DNA of 11,498 nucleotides, from NCBI GenBank assembly GCA_903922745.1, contig CAIXVA010000183.1, positions 1 to 11,498 of the forward strand. Direction: 5' to 3'. Below the pieces are notes generated by a model. That model saw only the letters and a program-made list of their open reading frames with translations, was not told the origin of the DNA and searched no databases. This document shows positions 1 to 7,814 of this stretch, piece after piece (position 1 is the stretch's first letter; each line of letters starts with the position of its first letter). The DNA comes from an uncultured Actinomycetes bacterium. Lineage in GTDB: Bacteria > Actinomycetota > Actinomycetes > Nanopelagicales > Nanopelagicaceae. The position numbers and the translations under genes were made by a program.

Positions 1-272
<272 letters not shown>

Positions 273-1058
273 TTACTGCGCACTCACCTTGTTAGTTAAT
301 TCGCCAAGTCCTTCAATTGCCATTGTTGCCTTTTGACCCGCAACCATTGGGCCAATGCCTGCTGGTGTGCCAGTCAAGATGATGTCTCCTGGCAGCAAGG
401 TCATAACGCGTGAAATGAAGTTAATAATTGTTGGAACGTCAAAGATCATGTCGCTGATCTGAGCAGATTGCTTTACTTCGCCTGCAATCGTTGCTGTGAT
501 TTTTTGTGTGCCAGGTATGAAATCTGTATCAATCCATGGGCCGATTGGGCAGAAAGTATCAAAGCTCTTTGCGCGGGTCCACTGTCCATCTTTCTTCTGC
601 AAATCTCTAGCCGTCACATCGTTTGCGATGGTGTACCCAAAGATCACATCATTAACGCGCTCTTTTGGAACATCTTTACACATGCGACCAATCACAATTG
701 CGAGCTCTGCTTCGTGATCAATGCGTTCTGACATTTCAGGCCACACAATTGTGTCGTTAGGACCGATCACAGATGTGTTTGGCTTTAAGAAAATAATTGG
801 TTCATCAGGAACAACCCCACCCATTTCAGCGGCGTGATCTGCGTAGTTCTTGCCCACGCACACAACCTTTGAACGCGGGATAACAGGTGCGAGCAAACGA
901 ACCTTGTTCAGAGCGATCGTTGCTGCAGTCTTTTGGATTCCGGAATAGATCGGATCACCGCTGATGATGCTGATTACGCCATCATCTTCTAGGACACCAA
1001 ATAGTGGATCTTGGCCTAAATCAGCATCTGGGCCGGGGGTGAATCGAACGATACGCAT
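273..1058 (-). CDS. Fumarylacetoacetate hydrolase (FAH) family enzyme
   Basis: A 261-residue cytosolic member of the FAH superfamily, whose members use a divalent metal to hydrolyse, decarboxylate or isomerise 2-oxo acids. Visible signatures are VGKNYADHAAEMG (about 68-80), DHEAELAIVIG (114-124), GYTIANDVTARD (141-152), RAKSFDTFCPIGPW (162-175) and LLPGDIILTGTPAGIGPM (221-238). The likely metal ligands E116, E118 and D147 are present, and K164 sits in the conserved RAKSFD segment. Related actinobacterial proteins are annotated as 2-hydroxyhepta-2,4-diene-1,7-dioate isomerase. The Corynebacterium glutamicum relative Cg1458 (Odx) is described as an oxaloacetate decarboxylase, which is an equally plausible role here. 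Substrate cannot be read from sequence, and no aromatic-degradation genes are nearby. The ATG start lies 15 nt after the CNNM stop without a clear Shine-Dalgarno. The TAA stop abuts the gltX ATG. Confidence 0.9.
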   Translation of the reverse strand: MRIVRFTPGPDADLGQDPLFGVLEDDGVISIISGDPIYSGIQKTAATIALNKVRLLAPVIPRSKVVCVGKNYADHAAEMGGVVPDEPIIFLKPNTSVIGPNDTIVWPEMSERIDHEAELAIVIGRMCKDVPKERVNDVIFGYTIANDVTARDLQKKDGQWTRAKSFDTFCPIGPWIDTDFIPGTQKITATIAGEVKQSAQISDMIFDVPTIINFISRVMTLLPGDIILTGTPAGIGPMVAGQKATMAIEGLGELTNKVSAQ

Positions 1059-1073
1059 GTGCGCATTCTATCG

Positions 1074-2351
1074 TTACTCAGCGTCCTCAATCTCTTCAAC
1101 AAGACGCTCGACAAGAACAGATGAAATTCTGCGACGACGGCCCTGTGGGCGCTCTGATGTGATCGAAAATCCATGCCATGAAATCGTCGATCCAGCGATT
1201 GGTACGCGGCCAAGTTTTTGCGCCATTAATCCACCGATACTGTCGATATCTTCAAACTCTTCTTTTTCGATCTCAATCTTTAATTCATCAGCTAAATCTT
1301 CCATGTGCAGTGTGGCCTTTGCGCGGCCCTTATCTGGGGTTAACCAGGTGAACTCTTCTTCACCATCATCAAACTCATCTTCAATTTCGCCCACAATTTC
1401 TTCAATGATGTCTTCGATAGTGATAATTCCGGCTGTGCCACCGTATTCATCAACCACAATTGCAAGGTGAATCTGGTTCTTCTGCATTTCTTTAAGAAGA
1501 TCATCGGCCATCTTAATTTCTGGAACAAAGTTAGCAGGGCGCATGTGCTTTTCAATAGTTTCGGTGTGCTCAGACTCGTGGTGATCTAGAGCGCGCTTTG
1601 CTAAATCTTTTACATAAACGATTCCGACAATGTTGTCGATGTCATCGCCAATAACAGGAATACGTGAATAACCACTTCGAAGGGCAAGTGAAAGTCCTTG
1701 GCGCAAACTTTTATCTTTTTCTACCCACACCATGTCGGTGCGCGGAACCATTAATTCGCGAACCAAGGTGTCGCCTAGTTCGAATACTGAGTGGATCATT
1801 TCGTGTTCGTCAGATTCCACTAAGCCGCGCTCGTGCGCCTGATCTACAAGATCGCGCAGTTCTGCTTCAGATGTAAAAGGCCCTGATCTAAATCCTTTAC
1901 CTGGGGTTAATGCGTTTCCAACTGCGATCAGCAGCTTTGTAACCGGTCCTAATAAAAATGCCAACCCGTAGGCAACAATAATTCCGTATCGGGCGTACTT
2001 ATGTGGTTGTTGCTTGCCTAATGTACGTGGGCCAACGCCAACAACTACGTATGAAAGCACAACCATAATCGCCACAGTTAGCGCCATTGCTTGGGCACTT
2101 GAATAATTGCGCAGCAAGATGACGGCTAACAACACTGTTGCGGTAAATTCGCAGAGCTTTCGAACAAGCAAAATCACATTCAGATATCGGGCAGGTTGAG
2201 CGGTGTATTTACGCAATAGTGCTGTTCCGCGCTTGCCTTCGATCTCTTCAATGACTACACGTGAAATCGAGGTCAATGCAGATTCAGATGCCGCTAAGAA
2301 TCCGGCAAAAATAAGCAGAGCAATAATGCTGACTATCGCTATGGGGCTCAT
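1074..2351 (-). CDS. CNNM/CorC (HlyC/CorC) family membrane protein with CBS pair
   Basis: A 425-residue membrane protein of the DUF21 (CNNM) plus CBS plus CorC_HlyC architecture, a family linked to magnesium or cobalt efflux and often mislabelled hemolysin. The N-terminal ~150 residues hold hydrophobic segments beginning with SPIAIVSIIALLIFAGFLAA. The motif VVVGVGPRTLGKQ (about 103-115) is the actinobacterial form of the DUF21 P-x-x-L signature. A CBS pair spans about 200-325, opening with MVPRTDMVWV and including SGYSRIPVIGDD and VDEYGGTAGIITIEDIIEE. An acidic linker (EIEDEFDDGEEE) leads to the CorC_HlyC domain (about 340-425). A TTG start at 2366 is possible, but the ATG at 2349-2351 overlaps the ybeY stop as ATGA and has an AGAAAGG just upstream, so I chose it. 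The gene sits in the conserved phoH-ybeY-CNNM cluster, though era, the usual downstream neighbour, is absent. The transported ion is unproven. Confidence 0.92.
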   Translation of the reverse strand: MSPIAIVSIIALLIFAGFLAASESALTSISRVVIEEIEGKRGTALLRKYTAQPARYLNVILLVRKLCEFTATVLLAVILLRNYSSAQAMALTVAIMVVLSYVVVGVGPRTLGKQQPHKYARYGIIVAYGLAFLLGPVTKLLIAVGNALTPGKGFRSGPFTSEAELRDLVDQAHERGLVESDEHEMIHSVFELGDTLVRELMVPRTDMVWVEKDKSLRQGLSLALRSGYSRIPVIGDDIDNIVGIVYVKDLAKRALDHHESEHTETIEKHMRPANFVPEIKMADDLLKEMQKNQIHLAIVVDEYGGTAGIITIEDIIEEIVGEIEDEFDDGEEEFTWLTPDKGRAKATLHMEDLADELKIEIEKEEFEDIDSIGGLMAQKLGRVPIAGSTISWHGFSITSERPQGRRRRISSVLVERLVEEIEDAE

Positions 2352-2785
2352 AGACCTTTCTGCCAATCTCGAACGATTTTTTCTTGCAGATCAAACATAA
2401 CTTTTTCTTCGGCTTTATCTGCATGGTCGTAACCAATAATGTGCAACAAGCCATGTGTGGCCAAAATATAAATCTCGTGTTCAGTTGAATGACCCTGTGC
2501 TTTAGCTTGTTCTGCTGCAACAACAGGACTAATAACAATATCCCCCAGCGTTACAGCCTCCCCTGGTGTTTCAGGCATATCCATTGGAAATGAAAGAACA
2601 TCTGTTGTGCCCGGTTCATCCATCCACTTGATATGTAGCTCGGTCATATAATCATCATCAACAAATGACACATTGATTTCACACTCAGGGTTCAGCTCTA
2701 GCTCTAACAAGGCAAAGGTTAATAGCGAGTTTATTTCAGTGGCCGGAACTAACTGCCCTGAAGTGTTTGTTACTTCAATTGTCAT
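2348..2785 (-). CDS. ybeY: Endoribonuclease YbeY (rRNA maturation factor)
   Basis: A 145-residue zinc-dependent single-strand endoribonuclease of the UPF0054 family, involved in 16S rRNA 3'-end maturation and 70S ribosome quality control. The diagnostic H-x3-H-x5-H zinc site is intact as HGLLHIIGYDH (H111, H115, H121). Two other family motifs, TTDVLSFPM (60-68) and LGDIVIS (80-86), are also present. Length is near the usual 150-180 residues for the family. The ATG at 2783-2785 overlaps the phoH TGA by 4 nt (ATGA), and the ybeY TGA in turn overlaps the CNNM ATG by 4 nt. This is a tightly coupled three-gene unit that is widespread in bacteria. No separate Shine-Dalgarno is visible upstream, consistent with start by re-initiation. 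Confidence 0.96.
   Translation of the reverse strand: MTIEVTNTSGQLVPATEINSLLTFALLELELNPECEINVSFVDDDYMTELHIKWMDEPGTTDVLSFPMDMPETPGEAVTLGDIVISPVVAAEQAKAQGHSTEHEIYILATHGLLHIIGYDHADKAEEKVMFDLQEKIVRDWQKGL
2355..2361 (-). promoter_or_regulatory. Ribosome binding site favouring the ATGA start of the CNNM gene
   Basis: AGAAAGG on the minus strand ends 3 nt before the ATG at 2349-2351, which overlaps the ybeY stop as ATGA. The alternative TTG start five codons upstream lacks a comparable site. The spacing is short, so coupling to ybeY translation may matter more than this site. Confidence 0.45.
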
Positions 2786-3765
2786 TGTTGGCGAATTGGT
2801 CGCAATCCCTGTCGCGCTTCATCAAACTTGTCATAAGCCTTAACGATGTCTCCAATTAAACGGTGGCGGACAACATCTTCAGCGGTTAATTCAAGGAATG
2901 CAATGTCATCGATCTCCTGCAAGATGTCGCGCACCACTTTAAGTCCAGATTTTTGTGAATTAGGTAGATCGATCTGAGTCACATCGCCAGTAATAACCAT
3001 TTTGGAACCAAAGCCCAATCGGGTTAGAAACATCTTCATTTGTTCAGGAGTCGTATTTTGAGCCTCATCCAAGATTACAAATGCATCATTTAATGTTCGC
3101 CCGCGCATATATGCCAATGGTGCGACTTCAATAATGCCTGATTGCATCAGGCGCGGAATTGTGTCGATGTCGATCATGTCATGCAGTGCATCAAATAATG
3201 GGCGCAGATATGGATCAATCTTTTCGCTCAGTGTTCCGGGTAAAAAGCCCAAGCTCTCACCCGCTTCAACTGCCGGACGAGTCAAAATAATTCTGTTGAT
3301 CTTCTTGGCTTGTAGCGCAGCAACAGCCATAGCCATTGCTAGATAGGTCTTACCGGTACCAGCAGGGCCAATTCCAAATGTAATTGTGTGATCCTCAATT
3401 GCATCAACATAACGCTTTTGATTAGCGGTCTTCGGACGGATTGTGCGACCGCGATTGCTAACAATATTGAGCGACATAACCTCTGCTGGGTGATCTACAG
3501 GATCATGTTCAAGCATTTCGATAGCACGGTTGACCGCATCCACATTAAGAATATTTCCACTGCGAATTACAACCATCATCTCGTTAAACAAGTTTTCTAA
3601 TTGTGCACAATCAATGTGCGGACCGCGCAACGTTATTTCATTGCCGCGCACTGTGATATTTACAGATGGAAAAGCGGCTTCAATAACTCGTAAGTTGTCA
3701 TCATGCGGACCCACAACAGCAACCATCGAAATGGCGTTAGGTACCGTGATCAGCGTTCGCTCCAT
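2782..3765 (-). CDS. phoH: PhoH-family ATPase (PhoH/PhoL type)
   Basis: A 327-residue cytosolic P-loop ATPase of the PhoH/PhoL family, thought to act in RNA metabolism together with YbeY. An N-terminal KH-like region (about 1-90, with NITVRGNEITLRGP) precedes the ATPase core. Walker A is GPAGTGKT (133-140) and Walker B is VILDEAQN (230-237). The segments LTRPAVEAGESLGFLPGTLS, EKIDPYLRPLFDALHDM and GFGSKMVITGDVTQIDLP closely match my recollection of mycobacterial PhoH1 (Rv2368c). The name PhoH comes from phosphate-starvation control in E. coli, and no Pho box was recognised here. The ATG at 3763-3765 is 18 nt after the HIT gene stop and lacks an obvious Shine-Dalgarno. The start fits the expected N-terminus of the KH-like region, although the family is variable there. 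The stop overlaps ybeY by 4 nt. Confidence 0.96.
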   Translation of the reverse strand: MERTLITVPNAISMVAVVGPHDDNLRVIEAAFPSVNITVRGNEITLRGPHIDCAQLENLFNEMMVVIRSGNILNVDAVNRAIEMLEHDPVDHPAEVMSLNIVSNRGRTIRPKTANQKRYVDAIEDHTITFGIGPAGTGKTYLAMAMAVAALQAKKINRIILTRPAVEAGESLGFLPGTLSEKIDPYLRPLFDALHDMIDIDTIPRLMQSGIIEVAPLAYMRGRTLNDAFVILDEAQNTTPEQMKMFLTRLGFGSKMVITGDVTQIDLPNSQKSGLKVVRDILQEIDDIAFLELTAEDVVRHRLIGDIVKAYDKFDEARQGLRPIRQQ

Positions 3766-3783
3766 ATAAGGGTAAATCTATCT

Positions 3784-4131
3784 TTAACCGGGCGGCCATG
3801 CCATGGCGCGCCCACCCAGAAGATGCAGGTGAGCGTGGAAAACACTCTGACCAGCCTCTTCCCCGGTGTTAAAAACTGTTCTGTACCCGTTAAGCCCACG
3901 ATTCTTTGCGATCTGATCAGCAGCTAAGAAAAGGTCTGCAGTGATAGTCGCGCTATTGCGGGCGATGCCTGCAGCATTTTCTGTATGCAAGGTCGGAATC
4001 AGCAACACATGTGTTGGTGCTTGAGGATTTAAATCATTAAAAGCGACAACGTTCTCATTACGCAACACAATGTCAGCCGGGATTTCTCCCTCAATAATTT
4101 TACAGAAAATACAGTTGGGATCTAAGGCCAC
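3784..4131 (-). CDS. HIT-family nucleotide-binding hydrolase (HINT-like)
   Basis: A 115-residue histidine-triad protein of the HINT branch, a family of small cytosolic homodimers that hydrolyse adenosine phosphoramidates and related nucleotides. The N-terminal CIFCKIIEGEIPA and the central NPQAPTHVLLIP are typical of HINT proteins. The catalytic triad H-x-H-x-H is seen in VFHAHLHLLGGR (H99, H101, H103), and the C-terminus ends WPPG as usual. I used the GTG start at 4129-4131, 4 nt after the rsmE stop. It gives the expected short leader before CIFC, and no in-frame ATG offers a better choice. A HIT gene between rsmE and phoH also occurs in Streptomyces gene order as I recall it. The physiological substrate is unknown. 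Confidence 0.94.
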   Translation of the reverse strand: MALDPNCIFCKIIEGEIPADIVLRNENVVAFNDLNPQAPTHVLLIPTLHTENAAGIARNSATITADLFLAADQIAKNRGLNGYRTVFNTGEEAGQSVFHAHLHLLGGRAMAWPPG

Positions 4132-4135
4132 GTAA

Positions 4136-4846
4136 TTACCATACCTTCAAAAGCGCCGATACTGCTGAAACAGCGGCAATACCAGCGTGCGCCGAACGAA
4201 GAATTGGTCGTCCCATAAGTGCAACCTTGGCACCAGCTTGGGTAAACGCTGCAATCTCCTCGTCAGTTAAACCGCCTTCGGGTCCAATGATGATTAACAA
4301 ATGTTCGACGTTATGAGATGAAACCTGATCAGAAAGTTTGGCTGTTGCACTTTCATGAAAGACAATCGCAAGATCGCTAATTGTTATTGCTTCACAGATC
4401 TGCGCTGTTGTTGCTAGCTCTGTGACCTCTGGGATTCTAAATCTGCGTGATTGCTTGCTTGCTTCACGTGCTGTGATTGCAAACTTATCTGAGCCTTTAC
4501 CAATGCTGCGCGCTGATGCCCATGGAACAATACGATCAACGCCTGCTTCTGTTAATAGCTCGATAGCCTCTTTTGCACGATCACCCTTGGGTAATGCCTG
4601 AACCACAGTAATCGTTGTGGCAAGCGGTGCTTGAAAACCTGAGTCCACCACACGAACCTGCATGGACTTCTTATTAACCTCTGTTGCAACAACCTGCGAC
4701 CACGTTCCACTGCCATCACTGAGCATAAATTCTGCGCCTACCTGCATGCGTAATACCCGAATTGCATGATTAGCATCATCGTTTGCAAACTCGTAGGAAC
4801 CACCAACAGTTGTTGGTAGATCAGCTACGAAAAAGAGTGTGAACAT
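4136..4846 (-). CDS. rsmE: 16S rRNA m3U1498 methyltransferase RsmE
   Basis: A 236-residue SPOUT-class methyltransferase that methylates N3 of U1498 in 16S rRNA on the assembled 30S subunit using S-adenosylmethionine. The N-terminal PUA-like region (about 1-70) contains HAIRVLRM, the usual RNA-binding segment. The C-terminal SPOUT knot has QALPKGDRAKEAIELLTEAGV (83-103), the cofactor-loop motif IIIGPEGGLTDEE (185-197) and MGRPILRSAHAG (211-222), the counterpart of the LGxRILRTETA motif in other bacteria. Length is close to the family norm of about 240. The ATG at 4844-4846 shares one base with the dnaJ stop (TAATG). Location directly after dnaJ is standard in actinobacteria and many Firmicutes. 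Confidence 0.95.
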   Translation of the reverse strand: MFTLFFVADLPTTVGGSYEFANDDANHAIRVLRMQVGAEFMLSDGSGTWSQVVATEVNKKSMQVRVVDSGFQAPLATTITVVQALPKGDRAKEAIELLTEAGVDRIVPWASARSIGKGSDKFAITAREASKQSRRFRIPEVTELATTAQICEAITISDLAIVFHESATAKLSDQVSSHNVEHLLIIIGPEGGLTDEEIAAFTQAGAKVALMGRPILRSAHAGIAAVSAVSALLKVW

Positions 4847-5949
4847 TACTTGTGGAACACTCCCTTTAGTTTGCTAAAGATTGATCCATCCTGGCCCTTT
4901 ACATGGGCTTCATTAGCTTTTTCACCACGTGCATCGGCGAAGGAGCGCAGTATCTTTTCTTCATCCTTGCTCAATTTTGTCGGCGTAATAACTTCAACGT
5001 GAACTACTAAATCTCCACGATCGCCTCGGCGCAAACGGGTCATTCCCTTGCCCTTAATAACAATCGGTGTGCCACTTTGCGTTCCTGGCTTTACGTTAAC
5101 TTCTACTGGACCATCTAAAGAATCAACGGTAACAGTTGTGCCAAGTGCGGCGGCAATCATTGTCACTTCAAGTGCCATATGTAATGTGTCGCCTTCGCGA
5201 ACTAAATACTCATGGCGTTCTTCGACAATTTCAACATACAAATCACCAGATGGGCCGCCTCCGGCACCAACTTCTCCGCGCCCTGACATCTGAATTCTGT
5301 TACCAGTTTCAACACCTGCTGGAATCTTTATATCAATAGTTTGACGACTACGCACTCGGCCTTCGCCTGCACATTCACGGCATGGGCTCTTAATAACACT
5401 TCCGTATCCCTGACATGCATTACATGGACGAGAAGTCATAACTTGGCCAATAACAGATCGCACAACTTGTTGAGTTTCGCCGCGTCCTTTACAGGTCATA
5501 CACGCTTCAGGATGTTGACCATCTAAACAACCGGTACCTGTGCACTTAGGACACACAACAGCTGATTCAACTGTTATTTCACGCTCTGTTCCAAAGCAGG
5601 CTTCGTTCAGATCGACTTGAATTCGTATCAGCGAATCTTGACCTGCACGTGTACGAGGACGTGGACCACGTGATCCCCCGCCGCCAAAGAATGCATCCAT
5701 GATGTCGCTGAATCCGCCACCAAAGTTTGCGCCGCCAAATTGATTACTACCGCCCATGTCATATGACTGACGCTTTTGTGGATCACTTAAAACATCGTAA
5801 GCCTCGGTAACTTCCTTAAACTTTTCTTGTGTATGAGGATCAGGGTTCACATCTGGGTGCAGTTCGCGCGCGAGTTTGCGATACGCCTTTTTAATCTCAT
5901 CAGAGCTTGCACCTTTTGTAACGCCTAACGTTTGGTAATGATCTGCCAC
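4846..5949 (-). CDS. dnaJ: Type I (class A) chaperone DnaJ
   Basis: A 367-residue co-chaperone that delivers unfolded clients to DnaK and stimulates its ATPase. The J-domain covers about 4-65 with HPD at 31-33. It is followed by a short Gly/Phe region with SDIMDAFFGGGG (81-92). Four zinc repeats are complete: CPKCTGTG (C133/C136), CMTCKGRG (C150/C153), CNACQGYG (C176/C179) and CRECAGEG (C190/C193). The C-terminal substrate-binding domains follow. The GTG at 5947-5949 directly abuts the hrcA TAA, and a GAGGG lies 7 nt upstream inside hrcA. The hrcA linkage identifies it with the DnaJ2 paralogue of actinobacteria, the other copy usually sitting with dnaK. No CIRCE element is seen in front of it, so heat control, if any, would come from an upstream promoter. 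Confidence 0.97.
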   Translation of the reverse strand: MADHYQTLGVTKGASSDEIKKAYRKLARELHPDVNPDPHTQEKFKEVTEAYDVLSDPQKRQSYDMGGSNQFGGANFGGGFSDIMDAFFGGGGSRGPRPRTRAGQDSLIRIQVDLNEACFGTEREITVESAVVCPKCTGTGCLDGQHPEACMTCKGRGETQQVVRSVIGQVMTSRPCNACQGYGSVIKSPCRECAGEGRVRSRQTIDIKIPAGVETGNRIQMSGRGEVGAGGGPSGDLYVEIVEERHEYLVREGDTLHMALEVTMIAAALGTTVTVDSLDGPVEVNVKPGTQSGTPIVIKGKGMTRLRRGDRGDLVVHVEVITPTKLSKDEEKILRSFADARGEKANEAHVKGQDGSIFSKLKGVFHK

Positions 5950-6678
5950 TTATTGACCCTCATTGATGAAACGTCCGACATAACGAGCTACGGCATCGAC
6001 TGCTGCAATTGATCCTGCGTAATCCATGCGGGTAGGTCCTAAGACACCAACTGCGCCATGTTGAGCAGCGGTATCGCCATACCCAACCGTGACAAGTGAT
6101 GTTGTTTGAAGATTAGTTTCGTTCTGCTCGCTACCAATTCGAACGTGAACTGTTGAACGTGCTTCATCCAGTAAACGCAAAATAACAACTTGTTCTTCTA
6201 GGGCCTCAAGAATCGGCGAGAGGCTAAGACCTAAATCCTCACCAGAGCGTGCCAAGTTTGCAGTTCCTGAGATCGCCATCTTCTCGCGGCTTTCGCCAAT
6301 AATTGGGTAAGTAACAACTGCCACCTGCTTTGTGATGTCTGCCAATAATTTTGCAGATCTCTTCAATAGCTCTTCTAGATCGTTAGATCCCTGAAGAAAT
6401 GTTTCAATCGCACGGCGCTCGGCAGTTGAAAGCTCTTTAACAGTTGCTAATTTATCGACGAATACACGGTAGCCAAGATCTGTTGGAATTCGTCCAGCAC
6501 TTGTGTGAGGTTGTGTAATCAGGCCTTCATCTTCTAGAACAGCCATTTCATTTCGAATCGTGGCAGGTGAAATTCCCAAACCATGATGATCGGCGATTGA
6601 TTTCGAGCCGACAGGTTCTTGGGTGGCAACGTACTCATCGACAATTGCGCGGAGGATTTCTAGACGACGTGATGACAT
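5950..6678 (-). CDS. hrcA: Heat-inducible transcription repressor HrcA, lacking central region
   Basis: HrcA represses chaperone operons by binding CIRCE operators. This copy is 242 residues, whereas family members are usually near 340. The N-terminal winged-helix domain is intact (about 1-75, with EPVGSKSI, GISPATIRNEMAVLEDEG and TSAGRIPTDLGYR). The helical segment up to TKQVAVVTYP (about 117-125) is also normal. After it, only about ten residues lead to ISGTANLA (136-143). The remaining C-terminal part, with LEALEEQVVILRLL, TSLVTVGYG and LGPTRMDYAGSIAAV, is well conserved. The lost stretch corresponds to the inserted dimerisation domain and part of the GAF-like domain known from the Thermotoga HrcA structure. 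The frame is open and both flanks are conserved, so this looks like a genuine internal deletion, not a frameshift. An AGGA lies 4 nt before the ATG. The gene is 14 nt after hemW, with no CIRCE upstream. Confidence 0.93.
   Translation of the reverse strand: MSSRRLEILRAIVDEYVATQEPVGSKSIADHHGLGISPATIRNEMAVLEDEGLITQPHTSAGRIPTDLGYRVFVDKLATVKELSTAERRAIETFLQGSNDLEELLKRSAKLLADITKQVAVVTYPIIGESREKMAISGTANLARSGEDLGLSLSPILEALEEQVVILRLLDEARSTVHVRIGSEQNETNLQTTSLVTVGYGDTAAQHGAVGVLGPTRMDYAGSIAAVDAVARYVGRFINEGQ
5957..5961 (-). promoter_or_regulatory. Ribosome binding site deciding the dnaJ GTG start
   Basis: GAGGG on the minus strand lies 7 nt before the GTG at 5947-5949, inside the last codons of hrcA. It is among the best Shine-Dalgarno matches in the window and supports the GTG start, which also gives the expected DnaJ N-terminus (DHYQTLGV). 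Confidence 0.65.
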
Positions 6679-6692
6679 TTGTTCCTAGGGTA

Positions 6693-7814
6693 CTAGATAG
6701 TTATTTCTCGCACGATTCGATCTGCGATCAAGCGGCCCGTAGGGGTCAGTAGAACGCGATCATCGTGTAGCTGAACAAAACCATTGTCGCGATAGTTGGC
6801 TAGAACCTGCATTTGGTGGGGTTCTAGCAGTTCAGTCGCTAAACCATCGCGCATTCTGATGCCAAGCAAAATTGATTCATCCTTGATTTGTGCTGCAGTT
6901 AACTGCTCGCTATCGGCAATGGGTGATTCGCCTGCAAACAATTTCTGTTTATATGTTGTTGGGTGCTTCAAGTTCCAGAATCGCTTGGCATCAATGTGTG
7001 AATGTGCGCCGGGCCCAAGACCCCACCAGTTTTTGTTTTCCCAGTAGGCAATGTTGTGTCTGCATTCGTGGCCTGGCTTTGACCAGTTGGAAAGTTCATA
7101 CCAGGTAAGTCCTGCTTGTTCGCACATCTGATCAACTAGTAAATACATATCTGCCATCAGATCATCATTGGGCATTGTTAAATCCCCACGTTTGATTTGT
7201 GCAGCAAGTTTTGTACCGGTTTCAACAATCAATGCATATGCGCTGATGTGATCGATATCCAAGGCAAGTGCGGCTGCAACAGTTTCTCGCCAATCCTCTA
7301 ATGACTCCCCTGGTGTTCCGTAAATTAAATCAACGCTAATTGATTTAAATCCAGCTGCACGTGCCATTGAGATCGCTTTTTCCACGTTTGCAGGGTTGTG
7401 AGTGCGATCAAGGGCGGCAAGCACATGTGGCTTTGCAGATTGCATACCAAAGGAAATTCGATTGAAACCAACTTCAAGGTATCGGACAAGCTTTTCCTGT
7501 GTCACTGAATCCGGGTTTGCTTCCAACGTGATTTCGCAATCTGCAGCTAAGCCATTGCGAGCTTTGATTGCAGAAATTACTCGGCCCAAATCATCTGCTG
7601 GTAATAACGATGGGGTTCCGCCACCAAAGAAAATAGTTGGGACAACATCTTTTGGCGCTGCCTCTAATTCGCGAAGTACAGCATCGATGTAATCATTGCT
7701 AACGATTTCTAGAGTTGCACCATCTTGCAATTCGCTAGGTGTGTAGGTGTTGAAATCGCAGTAGCCGCACCGCTTAATGCAGTACGGGATATGTACATAA
7801 AAAGAGAGCATCAT
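6693..7814 (-). CDS. hemW: Heme chaperone HemW (radical-SAM family)
   Basis: A 373-residue radical-SAM family protein related to coproporphyrinogen dehydrogenase HemN. HemW proteins bind and transfer heme and are commonly misannotated as coproporphyrinogen III oxidase. The [4Fe-4S] motif C-x3-C-x2-C is CIKRCGYC (C12, C16, C19), followed by the aromatic in CDF. The SAM-binding GGGTPS is at 64-69, with [12 protein letters not shown] and the actinobacterial-looking [21 protein letters not shown] further on. The compact N-terminus starting straight into YVHIPYC fits HemW, because true HemN has a longer leader. The ATG at 7812-7814 overlaps the lepA stop as ATGA. A second Met codon immediately follows, so the start could be one codon later. 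The lepA-hemW-hrcA-dnaJ order is widely conserved. Confidence 0.94.
   Translation of the reverse strand: MMLSFYVHIPYCIKRCGYCDFNTYTPSELQDGATLEIVSNDYIDAVLRELEAAPKDVVPTIFFGGGTPSLLPADDLGRVISAIKARNGLAADCEITLEANPDSVTQEKLVRYLEVGFNRISFGMQSAKPHVLAALDRTHNPANVEKAISMARAAGFKSISVDLIYGTPGESLEDWRETVAAALALDIDHISAYALIVETGTKLAAQIKRGDLTMPNDDLMADMYLLVDQMCEQAGLTWYELSNWSKPGHECRHNIAYWENKNWWGLGPGAHSHIDAKRFWNLKHPTTYKQKLFAGESPIADSEQLTAAQIKDESILLGIRMRDGLATELLEPHQMQVLANYRDNGFVQLHDDRVLLTPTGRLIADRIVREITI

Noticed and set aside
964..1470. Plus-strand open frame of 168 codons opposite the FAH and CNNM genes
   Set aside because: It is antisense to two well-supported genes, is Ser/Pro/Ile-rich low-complexity as expected for a reverse-frame shadow, and has no recognisable domain.
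2351..2366. TTG start for the CNNM gene five codons upstream of the chosen ATG
   Set aside because: The ATG forms the ATGA overlap seen at the neighbouring junctions and has the better ribosome binding site. The extra residues MAERS add nothing conserved.
6687..6692. TACCCT on the minus strand before hrcA (also at 3769-3774 before phoH) as a shared -10 box
   Set aside because: The phoH copy is only 3 nt from the ATG, and neither has a credible -35 at 16-18 nt. Likely chance.
5947..6760. CIRCE operator (TTAGCACTC-N9-GAGTGCTAA) around hrcA and dnaJ
   Set aside because: Searched by eye on both strands. Neither half-site is present upstream of hrcA or dnaJ, nor elsewhere in the window.
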